From Oribacterium parvum ACB1 (GTDB taxonomy: Bacteria > Bacillota > Clostridia > Lachnospirales > Lachnospiraceae), in contig NZ_KE148312.1 of NCBI RefSeq assembly GCF_000238055.2, positions 627,201 to 691,200 on the forward strand: a stretch of DNA of 64,000 bases, in the 5' to 3' direction. This document shows, one piece after another, positions 1 through 7,527 of the stretch. Every line of letters begins with the position of its first letter. The first letter of the stretch is position 1. Under the pieces are notes generated by a model. That model did not search any database, had not been told where the DNA came from, and worked only from the letters and a program-made list of their open reading frames with translations. The translations under genes and the position numbers were made by a program.

Positions 1-499
1 TTTTTTCGATGGACGAAGCTCTTTGCAAAAGCCGAATTTCCGAAATTTCGGTATAGACTGCTCGGGAGAGGATTGCTTTTCCTGCACCGCCAAGTCCCAT
101 AAGACAGAGCTTCTTTCCATTCACGACGCCATTCTCCGCTTCCAAAGCACGGAAGAAACCGATTCCGTCCGTACTGCAACCTGTCATTTTGCCATTTTCC
201 GAAAAAACAAGAGTATTGACAGAGGAAGAGAGCCTCGCCTCTTTAGACAGGCTGTCACAAAGCGAAAGTACCGCCTCTTTCAGAGGCATCGTTAAGTTAA
301 GCCCTCCCACGCCCATTTTCCGAAGAGCGAATAAAGTGTTTTCCAGATCCTCCTCTTTCACAGAAAAGGCAAGATAACGAGCATTCAGGGAGAGTCGCCG
401 AAATCCCTCATTATGAATAAAGGGAGAAAGGCTATGTGAAACAGGATTACCGAGCAGACCGTAGAGTCTTGTTTTTCCGTCAATTTCCCATTGATTCAT
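1..499 (-). CDS. aroE: Shikimate dehydrogenase, N-terminal part (cut by window edge)
   Basis: NADP-dependent reduction of 3-dehydroshikimate to shikimate in aromatic amino acid synthesis, cytosolic. I translated the minus strand from the ATG at 497-499; the frame stays open to base 1, giving 166 residues. Visible family marks are the substrate-binding NPVSHSLSP at residues 18-26, the catalytic lysine K74 in NLTMPLK, the catalytic aspartate D111 in STDGIGF, and the nucleotide-binding turn GLGGAGKA at about 135-142. The family is usually 270-290 residues, so a little over half is present. An AAAAGA purine run lies just before the ATG, and a 14-bp purine-rich tandem array lies directly upstream, which is unusual for a leader. 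Identity is secure; the missing C-terminus cannot be judged. Confidence 0.93.
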   Translation of the reverse strand, partial: MNQWEIDGKTRLYGLLGNPVSHSLSPFIHNEGFRRLSLNARYLAFSVKEEDLENTLFALRKMGVGGLNLTMPLKEAVLSLCDSLSKEARLSSSVNTLVFSENGKMTGCSTDGIGFFRALEAENGVVNGKKLCLMGLGGAGKAILSRAVYTEISEIRLLQRASSIEK

Positions 500-512
500 T
501 CTTTTCTCTCCC

Positions 513-638
513 TTCTCTATTCACTCTTCTTTATTCATTCTTCTTTATTCATTCTTCTTTATTCTTTCTTCTTTATTCTTTCTTCTTTATTCTTTCTTCT
601 TTATTCTTTCTTCTTTATTCTTTCTTCTTTATTCTTTC
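513..638. repeat. 14-bp tandem repeat, 9 units
   Basis: Nine head-to-tail copies of TTCTTTATTCTTTC. The first unit is degenerate, units 2-3 carry ATTC at the end, and units 4-9 are identical. On the minus strand the array is purine-rich and lies between the DUF1275 stop and the aroE start, so it would form the aroE leader. A 14-bp unit changes spacing by non-codon steps, which is the usual behaviour of a variable-number repeat. No protein is read through it. Confidence 0.9.
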
Positions 639-689
639 TTTTGTTTAGCTTCACCCTTTATTTACTTCCGGAGTATCTTTCCTATAATA

Positions 690-1370
690 CTATCCATTCC
701 ACTCCCTATTCTCTTTTCTCGTATGATAGAACAAAAATAAATGCAGTGTAGACACCAGCCAAATACAATAAAAGCTAAAAATATGGCTTAAAAAGACCGC
801 CATAAAAGCACCACCGCAGAAGGAGAGGAGCATGATGGCATGTCCTCTGAATAAAACAGCCGCATTTTCATTTTTATCCCTAACCGCCTTTACAAGATTT
901 ACCCCGAGCTGCCGGACGTGTGCCGTACAGAAGGTCGTCGCCATATTGACTCCTTCCGCCTGTCTAAAAGCTGTGAACTGCATTGCACAGATAAAACTGA
1001 GTGCGACCTGCGGAACATGATCCGGTACGGAAGAGGGCATCAGTCCAATCACAAAAGAAACAAAGGCTTCAAAGAGAAGAAGCTTCTCCTCAAAAAGGCC
1101 CTTGTTCTTTTGGTTCATTTTCCCGGAAATGAACTCCGCCATACATACACCTAAAATATAGGCCGTTAAGGGAACAAAAGCATAGAAGCCCTTCTTCCAC
1201 TCTCCATTTCCAAAGGAGAGCATCATCATGACAAGATTCGCCGTCTGCGCATTCGCAAAAACCTTTCCTCGAAGGCTAAAGGTATAACCTCCGTAGAAGC
1301 CGCCGGCAAACATGAGGAGTGCAAAAAACCACAGTTTTTCCACAACTCGGTAATTTCCTTCCGACTTCAA
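690..1370 (-). CDS. YoaK/DUF1275 family membrane protein
   Basis: Integral membrane protein of the DUF1275 (YoaK) family, 226 residues; its transported substrate or role is not established. The sequence alternates hydrophobic segments of about 20 residues (near 12-30, 40-58, 63-80, 102-118 and two more at the C-terminus) with short charged loops, and begins with the family's small-residue pattern GGFYGGYTF after the first helix segment. The start is a TTG at 1368-1370, supported by AAGGAG six bases upstream; no ATG fits as well. The gene stands alone between two unrelated tandem repeat arrays, one on each side, so its expression or that of aroE downstream could vary with repeat number. Family membership is good; function is unknown. 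Confidence 0.82.
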   Translation of the reverse strand: MKSEGNYRVVEKLWFFALLMFAGGFYGGYTFSLRGKVFANAQTANLVMMMLSFGNGEWKKGFYAFVPLTAYILGVCMAEFISGKMNQKNKGLFEEKLLLFEAFVSFVIGLMPSSVPDHVPQVALSFICAMQFTAFRQAEGVNMATTFCTAHVRQLGVNLVKAVRDKNENAAVLFRGHAIMLLSFCGGAFMAVFLSHIFSFYCIWLVSTLHLFLFYHTRKENREWNG

Positions 1371-1405
1371 AGCGTTCTCCTTTCCCTAGACCTTAACTTA
1401 CTCTA

Positions 1406-1501
1406 TATCTTACTTACTTTCTATCTTACTTGCTTTCTATCTTACTTGCTTTCTATCTTACTTGCTTTCTATCTTACTTGCTTTCTATCTTACTTACTCT
1501 C
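1406..1501. repeat. 16-bp tandem repeat, 6 units
   Basis: Six consecutive copies of TATCTTACTTGCTTTC, with unit 1 carrying an A in place of the G and unit 6 slightly changed; a degenerate seventh follows to about 1517. The array is unrelated in sequence to the 14-bp array at 513-638 but flanks the same gene on its other side. On the minus strand it lies between the rlmB stop and the DUF1275 start, ending about 35 bases before the TTG start codon. Confidence 0.9.
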
Positions 1502-1561
1502 TATCTTAACTTGCTTAATAGCTTAGTGCACTCCCATCTCGCTTTCCTAAGCCTTAACTTT

Positions 1562-2305
1562 TCACCCCATCATTCTCTGTCTTACAATCTCATACGCAAG
1601 TACACCGCAGGCCACGGATACGTTTAAGGAGTCGATATCGCCTTTCATCGGGATAGAGGCCTGCATATCGCAGTTTTCTTTCACAAGGCGGGAAACCCCG
1701 TCCCCCTCGCTTCCCATCACAAGTCCGATTGGACCTTTGAGATTCAACTTATACATGCTCTCGCCCGCCATGTCGGCACAGACGAACCACATCCCCTCTT
1801 TCTTCAGCTCGTCCATAGTCTGCACGAGATTCGTCACCTTACATACCTTCGTGTAATTCAAGGCTCCGGCACTGCTTCTTGCGACAGTCGCGGTAAGTCC
1901 TACCGCGCGTCTTTTAGGGATAATGACTCCATGCGCGCCGCATAAATTTGCCGTACGAATCATGGCTCCAAGGTTATGCGGGTCTTCGATTCCATCGAGC
2001 AAAAAGAAGAAGGGCGCCTCTCCCTTTTCCTTTGCAATCGAAAGGAGCTCCGGAAGCTCCGCATAGGAAAATGCCGCAAGATAGGCAATCACTCCCTGGT
2101 GTACCTCTCCCCCGCTGATTTCATCGAGTCTTGATTTCTTTACAAAATCAACTACCGTATCCTGCTTTTTTGCTTCTCTGAGGATGCTTAAAATCGGCCC
2201 GTCCTTTAGGCCGTCCTGTACAAACAAACGATCAATGGTTTTTTTTGCACGAAAGGCTTCCATGACCGGATTTCTTCCTACTAAGGTGTATCCCTCTTCT
2301 CTCAT
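1562..2305 (-). CDS. rlmB: 23S rRNA 2'-O-methyltransferase RlmB (TrmH family)
   Basis: SPOUT-class methyltransferase that uses S-adenosylmethionine to methylate the ribose of a guanosine in 23S rRNA (G2251 in E. coli). 247 residues, normal for the family. The N-terminal substrate-binding domain opens with GRNPVMEAF; the SPOUT domain shows motif 1 near 112 (IEDPHNLGAMIRTA), motif 2 with GLVMGSEGDGV near 200 and motif 3 with SLNVSVACGVLAYE near 228. The ATG overlaps the mrnC stop by four bases (ATGA), so the two are translationally coupled as the last genes of cysS-mrnC-rlmB, the common Firmicute order. TrmH-family paralogues differ in target, but this order favours RlmB. Confidence 0.92.
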   Translation of the reverse strand: MREEGYTLVGRNPVMEAFRAKKTIDRLFVQDGLKDGPILSILREAKKQDTVVDFVKKSRLDEISGGEVHQGVIAYLAAFSYAELPELLSIAKEKGEAPFFFLLDGIEDPHNLGAMIRTANLCGAHGVIIPKRRAVGLTATVARSSAGALNYTKVCKVTNLVQTMDELKKEGMWFVCADMAGESMYKLNLKGPIGLVMGSEGDGVSRLVKENCDMQASIPMKGDIDSLNVSVACGVLAYEIVRQRMMG

Positions 2306-2721
2306 TTTCCCTCTTCTCTTTCCAAAAGGAAAGAAAGCCCCGCTTCCATGAGCCTTTGCAGTCTTTCTCCCTCATTTTGATAATGTAAATAACCAAGCAC
2401 CGCCTCAAAGCCCGTGGCACGGCGGTAGTCTCCGATATCGGAATTCTTCGAACGACTCTGTGACTTATGGTTTCTTGCCCTCCTGTATACGGAAAGCTCC
2501 TCTTCCGTAAGAAGCTCTTTTTCCAGATAATACTCCATAATGTCCGACTGCGCCTTCGCACAAACCAAGTCCTTTTTCTTGCTGTTAATCTTGTTTAAAG
2601 AGCCGGAAAAGTCCCGAATCAGTCTGTCCCGAATAAAGAAATCATAAATAGAATCCCCCACATAAGCTAGGCTTAAAGGGGGGATTTGCATCGCAAGGCT
2701 TTCCCTTAGATCTTCTGCCAT
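2302..2721 (-). CDS. mrnC: Mini-ribonuclease III
   Basis: Small RNase III-like endonuclease that matures 23S rRNA ends in Firmicutes; it has the catalytic domain but no double-stranded RNA-binding domain, and 139 residues fits that. The catalytic helix reads LAYVGDSIYDFFIR near 19-32, with the acidic residue D23, and the C-terminal helix reads GFEAVLGYLH near 104-113, matching the second acidic site. The start is supported by GGAG a few bases upstream, inside the 3' end of cysS, with which it overlaps by 16 bases. It overlaps rlmB by four bases at its other end. Function is inferred from family and the conserved cysS-mrnC-rlmB order. Confidence 0.93.
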   Translation of the reverse strand: MAEDLRESLAMQIPPLSLAYVGDSIYDFFIRDRLIRDFSGSLNKINSKKKDLVCAKAQSDIMEYYLEKELLTEEELSVYRRARNHKSQSRSKNSDIGDYRRATGFEAVLGYLHYQNEGERLQRLMEAGLSFLLEREEGK

Positions 2722-4124
2722 TCTACTCCGTTTCTGGTATCCTTTAAGGAAATACCCATACTGAGGAGCTCATCACGAATCCGATCCGCCTCGGTAAAGT
2801 CTTTATTCTTCTTGGCTTCCTGACGCTTTACAATAAGCGCATTCACTTTCTCTTCCAAGCCTTCGTCCAGCTTTTCTTCCTTCTTATCCGTACGGATACC
2901 GAGTACGTGCACGAGGACAGCAATCGACTCTTTCATGATAGAGCCGAAGTCTTTGGAGGACTCTTCCTTTACCGTAGAGTTTGCAAGGCGCACCAGTTCA
3001 AATATCTGCGTAATGGCGTCTGCCGTATTTAAGTCATCCTCCATCTTCTCAGAGAAAAGAGCGGTATATTCTTCTACCTTCTTTAAGACTTCCTCTTCCT
3101 CCTTGGACATGCCCTTCTCTTTGAGACGGGGAAGCAAATCCTCCAGTCTCCAGATACAGCTTAAGATTCTGTCGAGAGAGGCCTTCGCAGACTGCATCAG
3201 CTCCTTAGAGAAATTCAGCGGACTTCTGTAGTGCGCGGAAAGCATATAGAAGCGAAGAACCATCGGATCAAACTGGGATGTTACATCCCGCACGGTAAAG
3301 AAGTTTCCGAGAGACTTCGACATCTTCTTGTTGTCAATATTAATAAATGCATTGTGCATCCAGTAGCGGGCAAACTGCTCTCCGTGTGCCGCCTCATACT
3401 GGGCAATCTCATTTTCATGATGCGGGAAAATGAGGTCCTCTCCGCCCGCATGAATGTCTAAGGCTCCTCCGCAGTACTTCGGCGCCATAACGCAGCACTC
3501 CGTGTGCCAGCCCGGTCTTCCCTCGCTCCAGGGAGACTTCCAATATGGCTCTCCCATCTTCTTCGGCTTCCAAAGCACGAAGTCGGTCGGATTCTTCTTC
3601 TCTTCCTCGCCGGAAACCTTGAGTTCACGAAGTCCTGACTGGAGATCCTCCATGTTTTTATGAGAAAGCTTTCCGTAGGGCTTAAACGCTGTTGTATCAT
3701 AATAAACCGTACCGTTTACGGCATAAGCAAAGCCCTTCTTTTCCAATTCATCTATCAGATTCACCATGCCGTCAATCTCTTCCGTTGCCTTCGGGTGAGC
3801 AGAAGCCTCTTCGATGTTGAGATCCGCCATGTCCTTCTCCACTTCGGCAATATAACGCTCGGTAACAGTCTGACAGTCTACGCCTTCCTCTACCGCAGCC
3901 TTGATGATTTTATCGTCTACATCAGTGTAGTTCGAAACATATTTTACCTGATAGCCCTTGTACTCCATAAAACGGCGAAAGGTATCAAATACAATCATAG
4001 GACGCGCATTTCCGATATGAATGAGGTTATAAACGGTCGGCCCGCAGACATACATTCTGATCTTTCCTTCTTCAATCGGAACGAACTCTTCCTTCTCCTT
4101 CGACATGGTATTATAAATCTTCAT
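2706..4124 (-). CDS. cysS: Cysteinyl-tRNA synthetase
   Basis: Class I synthetase charging tRNA-Cys with cysteine, 472 residues as expected. The zinc-site cysteine appears in MYVCGPTVYN, the ATP signature as HIGNARP, the zinc ligands in WHTECC and the GGEDLIFPHHENE segment, and the second ATP signature as KMSKS. The C-terminal anticodon-binding helices end in DTRNGVEW. AGAGGAATTT precedes the ATG. It is the first gene of the cysS-mrnC-rlmB operon. No T-box leader is seen: fewer than 80 bases separate the start from the terminator of the upstream htrA gene. Confidence 0.97.
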   Translation of the reverse strand: MKIYNTMSKEKEEFVPIEEGKIRMYVCGPTVYNLIHIGNARPMIVFDTFRRFMEYKGYQVKYVSNYTDVDDKIIKAAVEEGVDCQTVTERYIAEVEKDMADLNIEEASAHPKATEEIDGMVNLIDELEKKGFAYAVNGTVYYDTTAFKPYGKLSHKNMEDLQSGLRELKVSGEEEKKNPTDFVLWKPKKMGEPYWKSPWSEGRPGWHTECCVMAPKYCGGALDIHAGGEDLIFPHHENEIAQYEAAHGEQFARYWMHNAFINIDNKKMSKSLGNFFTVRDVTSQFDPMVLRFYMLSAHYRSPLNFSKELMQSAKASLDRILSCIWRLEDLLPRLKEKGMSKEEEEVLKKVEEYTALFSEKMEDDLNTADAITQIFELVRLANSTVKEESSKDFGSIMKESIAVLVHVLGIRTDKKEEKLDEGLEEKVNALIVKRQEAKKNKDFTEADRIRDELLSMGISLKDTRNGVEWQKI

Positions 4125-4194
4125 AAATTCCTCTTTTCTTGAGCTTTAGCGTTCTTTGTAGTTTATATCTTCGCCCTATTTTAGTCAAGAAATG

Positions 4195-4225
4195 GAAAAG
4201 CCCCCGAAGGAAAATCCTTCGGAAG
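4195..4225 (-). terminator. Terminator of the HtrA gene
   Basis: Arms CCGAAGGA and TCCTTCGG (4204-4211 and 4215-4222) with a three-base loop. On the minus strand the hairpin is followed by CTTTTCC, a modest T tract. It lies 100 bases beyond the htrA stop and just before the cysS leader. Confidence 0.65.
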
Positions 4226-4326
4226 CTCTTCTTCATCGCTTAGCTTATAGATTTCTTTGGGAGCTTTATCGGCCTTCTTTTATAAAGTCCTCTCATTTCT
4301 ATCCCCTAAAATGCTTCACCGTGCTT

Positions 4327-5748
4327 TTACCTCTTATATTCATTAAAGAAATCCTGGAAGTTCTTAAACGGATTATCCTCTCCGTTCTTTTCATTGCTCT
4401 CATTCCCGTTCTTATTCCTATACTCAGGATTTTCGCCATTCGATGCGCCTTCCTGTGATTCCTCTGTATTGTTTTCAGAAGGAGCGTCTCCACTGTTTCC
4501 TGCATCCCCGTTTCCATTAGGCGCCGGAGATTTACCTAGAGTAACCGTCACTTCTACTTCATTGTACTTTCCGGTACCGTCCTGGCGCATCAGTGTAAGC
4601 TTTACCTCTTCTCCTGCTCTATACTTGGAAAGCAGTGCTTTTAGATTCGCGGTAGTATAGACTCCCTGCCCATCCAGTTTTGTGATAATATCTCTTTCCT
4701 GAATCTGGCTGTTATCCGCACCGGTGTCATCCAATACTTTAAAGATATAGATTCCCTTCGGCATGGCAAAGCTCTCTGCTGTCTGCGCATCAATATCCTT
4801 TACCTGAATGCCCAGCACACCTTGCTCCGCCTCGGGCACCTTATCTCTGGTGGTCAGTGTGGATAAGGAAGAAAGGATGGTCTCTGCCGCAGAGGACGGA
4901 ATGGAATAGCCCATACCCTCTACATCGGTATCCGCATACTTAGCCACATTGATTCCTATCAGCTCCCCCTTCATATTGAGGAGTGCACCACCCGAGTTTC
5001 CGGGATTGATTGCCGCATCGGTCTGGATAAGCCCCTTGGAAACGCCATCCTTGGTCTGTACATCTCTATTCTTTGCAGAAATGATACCGGTTGTAACGGA
5101 CTGTCCATAGCCTAGGGCATTTCCAATTGCCACAACCTGATCTCCAACCTCCATTTCATCGGAAGAACCAATCTGTACCGCCTTAATCTTCTCTCTCGTT
5201 TCCGGAGATATATCGGAAAGCTTTACAGAAACCAAGGCTAAGTCAACCGTAACATCGGTTCCCTTCACCTGTGCTGTTGCCGTACTATCATCGATGAAAC
5301 TTACTGTAAGGGAGTTGGAGTCCTGAATCACATGATTGTTTGTTGCAATAAGCAGCTCCGTATCATTCTGTCCCACAATTACACCGGAACCGCTGGCAGG
5401 AAGCTCTGTTTCTCTTTGAATTTCACCAAAGATAGAGAATCCGTTTTCCTGATAGCGCATCATATTTGTAATGGCAACGACAGACGGCATAGCATCCTTT
5501 GCCACCTCCGTAACCGTCTTGCCGTTTCCCGTAGAAGCAATGATTGTATCAGAAGGGACAGCACTCTTCTCCGGCTCCTTGATTTCCGAAGGACTGCTCT
5601 CCTTCTTTTCTTCCTGCTTTGGCTGCCCTTCCTCCGCGATAGAATAAATATTTCTTTCCTGTGCAATATAATTCACGCCAACCATCATCCCGCCTGCAAT
5701 CAGTCCAAAGAGCAGTGCGGAAAAAATCACTCCAATTATTCGTTTCAT
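4327..5748 (-). CDS. HtrA/DegP-type membrane-anchored serine protease
   Basis: Surface quality-control protease that degrades misfolded secreted proteins. The ATG at 5746-5748 is chosen because AGGGGAGG stands just before it; this gives 473 residues. Residues 5-30 form a signal anchor, followed by a Glu/Lys/Pro-rich linker to about 75. The trypsin-like domain shows the triad H139 (ATNNHV), D169 (TVDLALV) and S252 (NPGNSGGAL). One PDZ domain spans roughly 305-390. The tail after 400 is an Asn/Glu/Gly-rich, probably disordered stretch. Two TTGACA motifs in the 50 bases upstream could be promoter or regulator sites. DegP, HtrA and HtrB cannot be told apart from sequence alone. Confidence 0.92.
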   Translation of the reverse strand: MKRIIGVIFSALLFGLIAGGMMVGVNYIAQERNIYSIAEEGQPKQEEKKESSPSEIKEPEKSAVPSDTIIASTGNGKTVTEVAKDAMPSVVAITNMMRYQENGFSIFGEIQRETELPASGSGVIVGQNDTELLIATNNHVIQDSNSLTVSFIDDSTATAQVKGTDVTVDLALVSVKLSDISPETREKIKAVQIGSSDEMEVGDQVVAIGNALGYGQSVTTGIISAKNRDVQTKDGVSKGLIQTDAAINPGNSGGALLNMKGELIGINVAKYADTDVEGMGYSIPSSAAETILSSLSTLTTRDKVPEAEQGVLGIQVKDIDAQTAESFAMPKGIYIFKVLDDTGADNSQIQERDIITKLDGQGVYTTANLKALLSKYRAGEEVKLTLMRQDGTGKYNEVEVTVTLGKSPAPNGNGDAGNSGDAPSENNTEESQEGASNGENPEYRNKNGNESNEKNGEDNPFKNFQDFFNEYKR

Positions 5749-5790
5749 GATACCTCCCCTTTCCTTCGGGCAAATGGTATAAAATTTTTG

Positions 5791-5812
5791 TGTCAACTTT
5801 GTGACCTGTCAA
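5791..5812 (-). promoter_or_regulatory. Paired TTGACA boxes upstream of the HtrA gene
   Basis: TTGACA occurs twice on the minus strand, at 5791-5796 and 5807-5812, starting exactly 16 bases apart. A possible -10 (TATACC) lies only nine bases past the nearer copy, so neither pair is a textbook promoter. Direct repeats at this spacing could be a two-component regulator site or overlapping promoters; this is inference. Confidence 0.35.
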
Positions 5813-5828
5813 AAATTAATACTGCTTT

Positions 5829-6308
5829 TTAATCGACTTTCTTCTCCAAAAGCACAATAGCCTTCGCTGCAATTCCTTCTTCTCTTCCGGTAAATCCCAA
5901 ACCTTCCTCAGTAGTTGCCTTCACGGAAATCCTGTCTTTCTCACAGGAAAGCGCCTTTGCAATCTTTTCTTCCATAGCAGGAATAAAATCTTTTACCTTT
6001 GGTCTTTGCATAAGAAGAACCATATCCGCATTTCCTAGAAAGTAGCCCTGATCCCGGATTAAAGCATAGGCTTTTTCCAACAAAATAAGGGAGGAAATCC
6101 CCCGATACCTTTCATCCGTATCCGGAAAATGTCTCCCTATATCTCCCATTGCCGCTGCCCCAAGCAGGGCATCCGTCAGTGCATGCAAGAGGACATCCGC
6201 ATCAGAATGTCCTAAGAGTCCCTTTTCGTAGGGAATCTTCACCCCTCCGAGAATCAAATCTCTTCCTTCTACCAGTCTATGTACATCGTAGCCTAAGCCT
6301 ACCCGCAT
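5829..6308 (-). CDS. ispF: 2-C-methyl-D-erythritol 2,4-cyclodiphosphate synthase
   Basis: Trimeric, zinc-dependent enzyme of the MEP isoprenoid pathway. It cyclises CDP-methylerythritol 2-phosphate to the 2,4-cyclodiphosphate with release of CMP. 159 residues is the full family length. Metal ligands are in GYDVHRL (D8, H10) and [16 protein letters not shown] (H42 region); the CMP-binding segment [21 protein letters not shown] is intact in its key residues. A strong AAGGAG stands before the ATG. The htrA gene follows on the same strand after 80 bases that contain its own probable promoter. Confidence 0.96.
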   Translation of the reverse strand: MRVGLGYDVHRLVEGRDLILGGVKIPYEKGLLGHSDADVLLHALTDALLGAAAMGDIGRHFPDTDERYRGISSLILLEKAYALIRDQGYFLGNADMVLLMQRPKVKDFIPAMEEKIAKALSCEKDRISVKATTEEGLGFTGREEGIAAKAIVLLEKKVD

Positions 6309-6390
6309 AATTGCTCCTTATCTCTTTCCCGACAACGCCCGCTAACTATAAAGCTCTGCCAAAATACCAGTTTCCAACAATGACTATAAA

Positions 6391-6455
6391 GAGAATATCG
6401 CTTGCTTTAGAGCGATACCATAAATGGGATACAGCTTGCTTTAGAGCGATACCAT
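6391..6455. repeat. Direct repeat with hairpin (family 3 palindrome)
   Basis: A 21-base word beginning CTTGCTTTAGAGCGATACC occurs at 6401-6421 and again at 6435-6455, period 34. The first copy can fold because TATCGC and GCGATA flank it. It resembles the palindromes at 52850-52890 and 54778-54819, so I treat it as one dispersed family. It lies in the gap between the lipid kinase stop and ispF. Confidence 0.6.
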
Positions 6456-6461
6456 TAACAA

Positions 6462-7430
6462 TTAAATCTGAATCCTGAGTCTCCTCGGACGGCAGGAAAT
6501 ACTGATATCCTTCTGCCTTCCGACATTTTCCCCGTCAATATGAAGAGGTAACGGCTCTTCCATGTGTATCTCCGCCCTCTTGAAACGGTAACAATGCACT
6601 CCCGGAAGATATTGGTGAACACCGAAAAGGGAAGCCAGCATAATACGAAGAAGACGCAACTTATGCTTTGTGCTTACCAGACATAAATCCAAGTATCCGT
6701 CTTCCGCGGAGGCACCCTTACCAAGAACATAGCGCCCTTCATAAGGGTGGTTATGGATGGACAAAAACAGGATATGGCTAAATTCCAACCTTTCCTCCCC
6801 ATCTAAAAGGATGGTCCCCTTACATTGCTTCGCTCTTCTAAGCCCTTTCAAAAAAGCATAGATATAGGCCAAGGTTCCTGATTGGTTAAAGAGGAATTGG
6901 AATACGCTTTTCTTTCCTTTAACACCCACAGCTTTTTCCTTCGGGCAAATGTCGGAGCGCACAGCTAAAAGTTCATTCATGACAGCCGCATCAAATCCCA
7001 TACCGGCTCCTACCACGAAGCGGCGATGCCTCGTGCTGCCCTCTACAATCCCGTAGTCCACTTTTCTTTCTTTATTCTCTAATAACTTCTGGATATTCAT
7101 CGGAGCCTTATAACTCTTATCCAAACCGCGCACAAAGTCATTTTCCTTGCAAACCGGAAGGAAAGCAAGAGAAACTCTGTCCCCGTCCAGCTTCACTCCG
7201 TCTACCACCTCATTCAAGGTACCGGTTCCGCCGATTACAATAATCTTTTTTTCTCCCTGCGAATCCTCCGTAATCTCTCTGGCAATGGCCTTCGCATTTC
7301 CGCGACCCTCTGTAAAGAAAATCCGAAAGCCCTCGCTTTCCAGAAAAGTTCGACTGTCTTCTTCTATTTTCTTCCAAACTGTTAAGCCATGACCTCTACC
7401 GGCCAAAGGATTAATAATAAAAAAAAGCAT
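6462..7430 (-). CDS. Diacylglycerol kinase-family lipid kinase, diverged
   Basis: Member of the diacylglycerol/sphingosine kinase fold (YegS/DgkB-like), 322 residues, cytosolic. The N-terminal IINPLAGRGHG near 5-15 is the family start and VVGAGMGFDAAV near 140 the second-domain motif. The nucleotide motif, normally GGDGT, reads GGTGT, and the following conserved GTGNDFA reads CKENDFVRG; both changes hit residues the family normally conserves. It may act on an unusual substrate, or be weak or regulatory. The ATG at 7428-7430 has GGAG ten bases upstream. It stands alone, after the S41 protease on the same strand. Fold assignment is good, activity uncertain. Confidence 0.8.
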   Translation of the reverse strand: MLFFIINPLAGRGHGLTVWKKIEEDSRTFLESEGFRIFFTEGRGNAKAIAREITEDSQGEKKIIVIGGTGTLNEVVDGVKLDGDRVSLAFLPVCKENDFVRGLDKSYKAPMNIQKLLENKERKVDYGIVEGSTRHRRFVVGAGMGFDAAVMNELLAVRSDICPKEKAVGVKGKKSVFQFLFNQSGTLAYIYAFLKGLRRAKQCKGTILLDGEERLEFSHILFLSIHNHPYEGRYVLGKGASAEDGYLDLCLVSTKHKLRLLRIMLASLFGVHQYLPGVHCYRFKRAEIHMEEPLPLHIDGENVGRQKDISISCRPRRLRIQI

Positions 7431-7527
7431 GCAGCACTCCGAAATGTATACTAATGATGATTTCCGTCAACTGTTTTATTCAATTCATAATGAATAAGTT
7501 CTATATCGAAGTATAACATAGTGCCTT

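Noticed and set aside
513-1501. CRISPR array
   Set aside because: The units are 14 and 16 bp head to tail with no spacers, and no cas genes are present.
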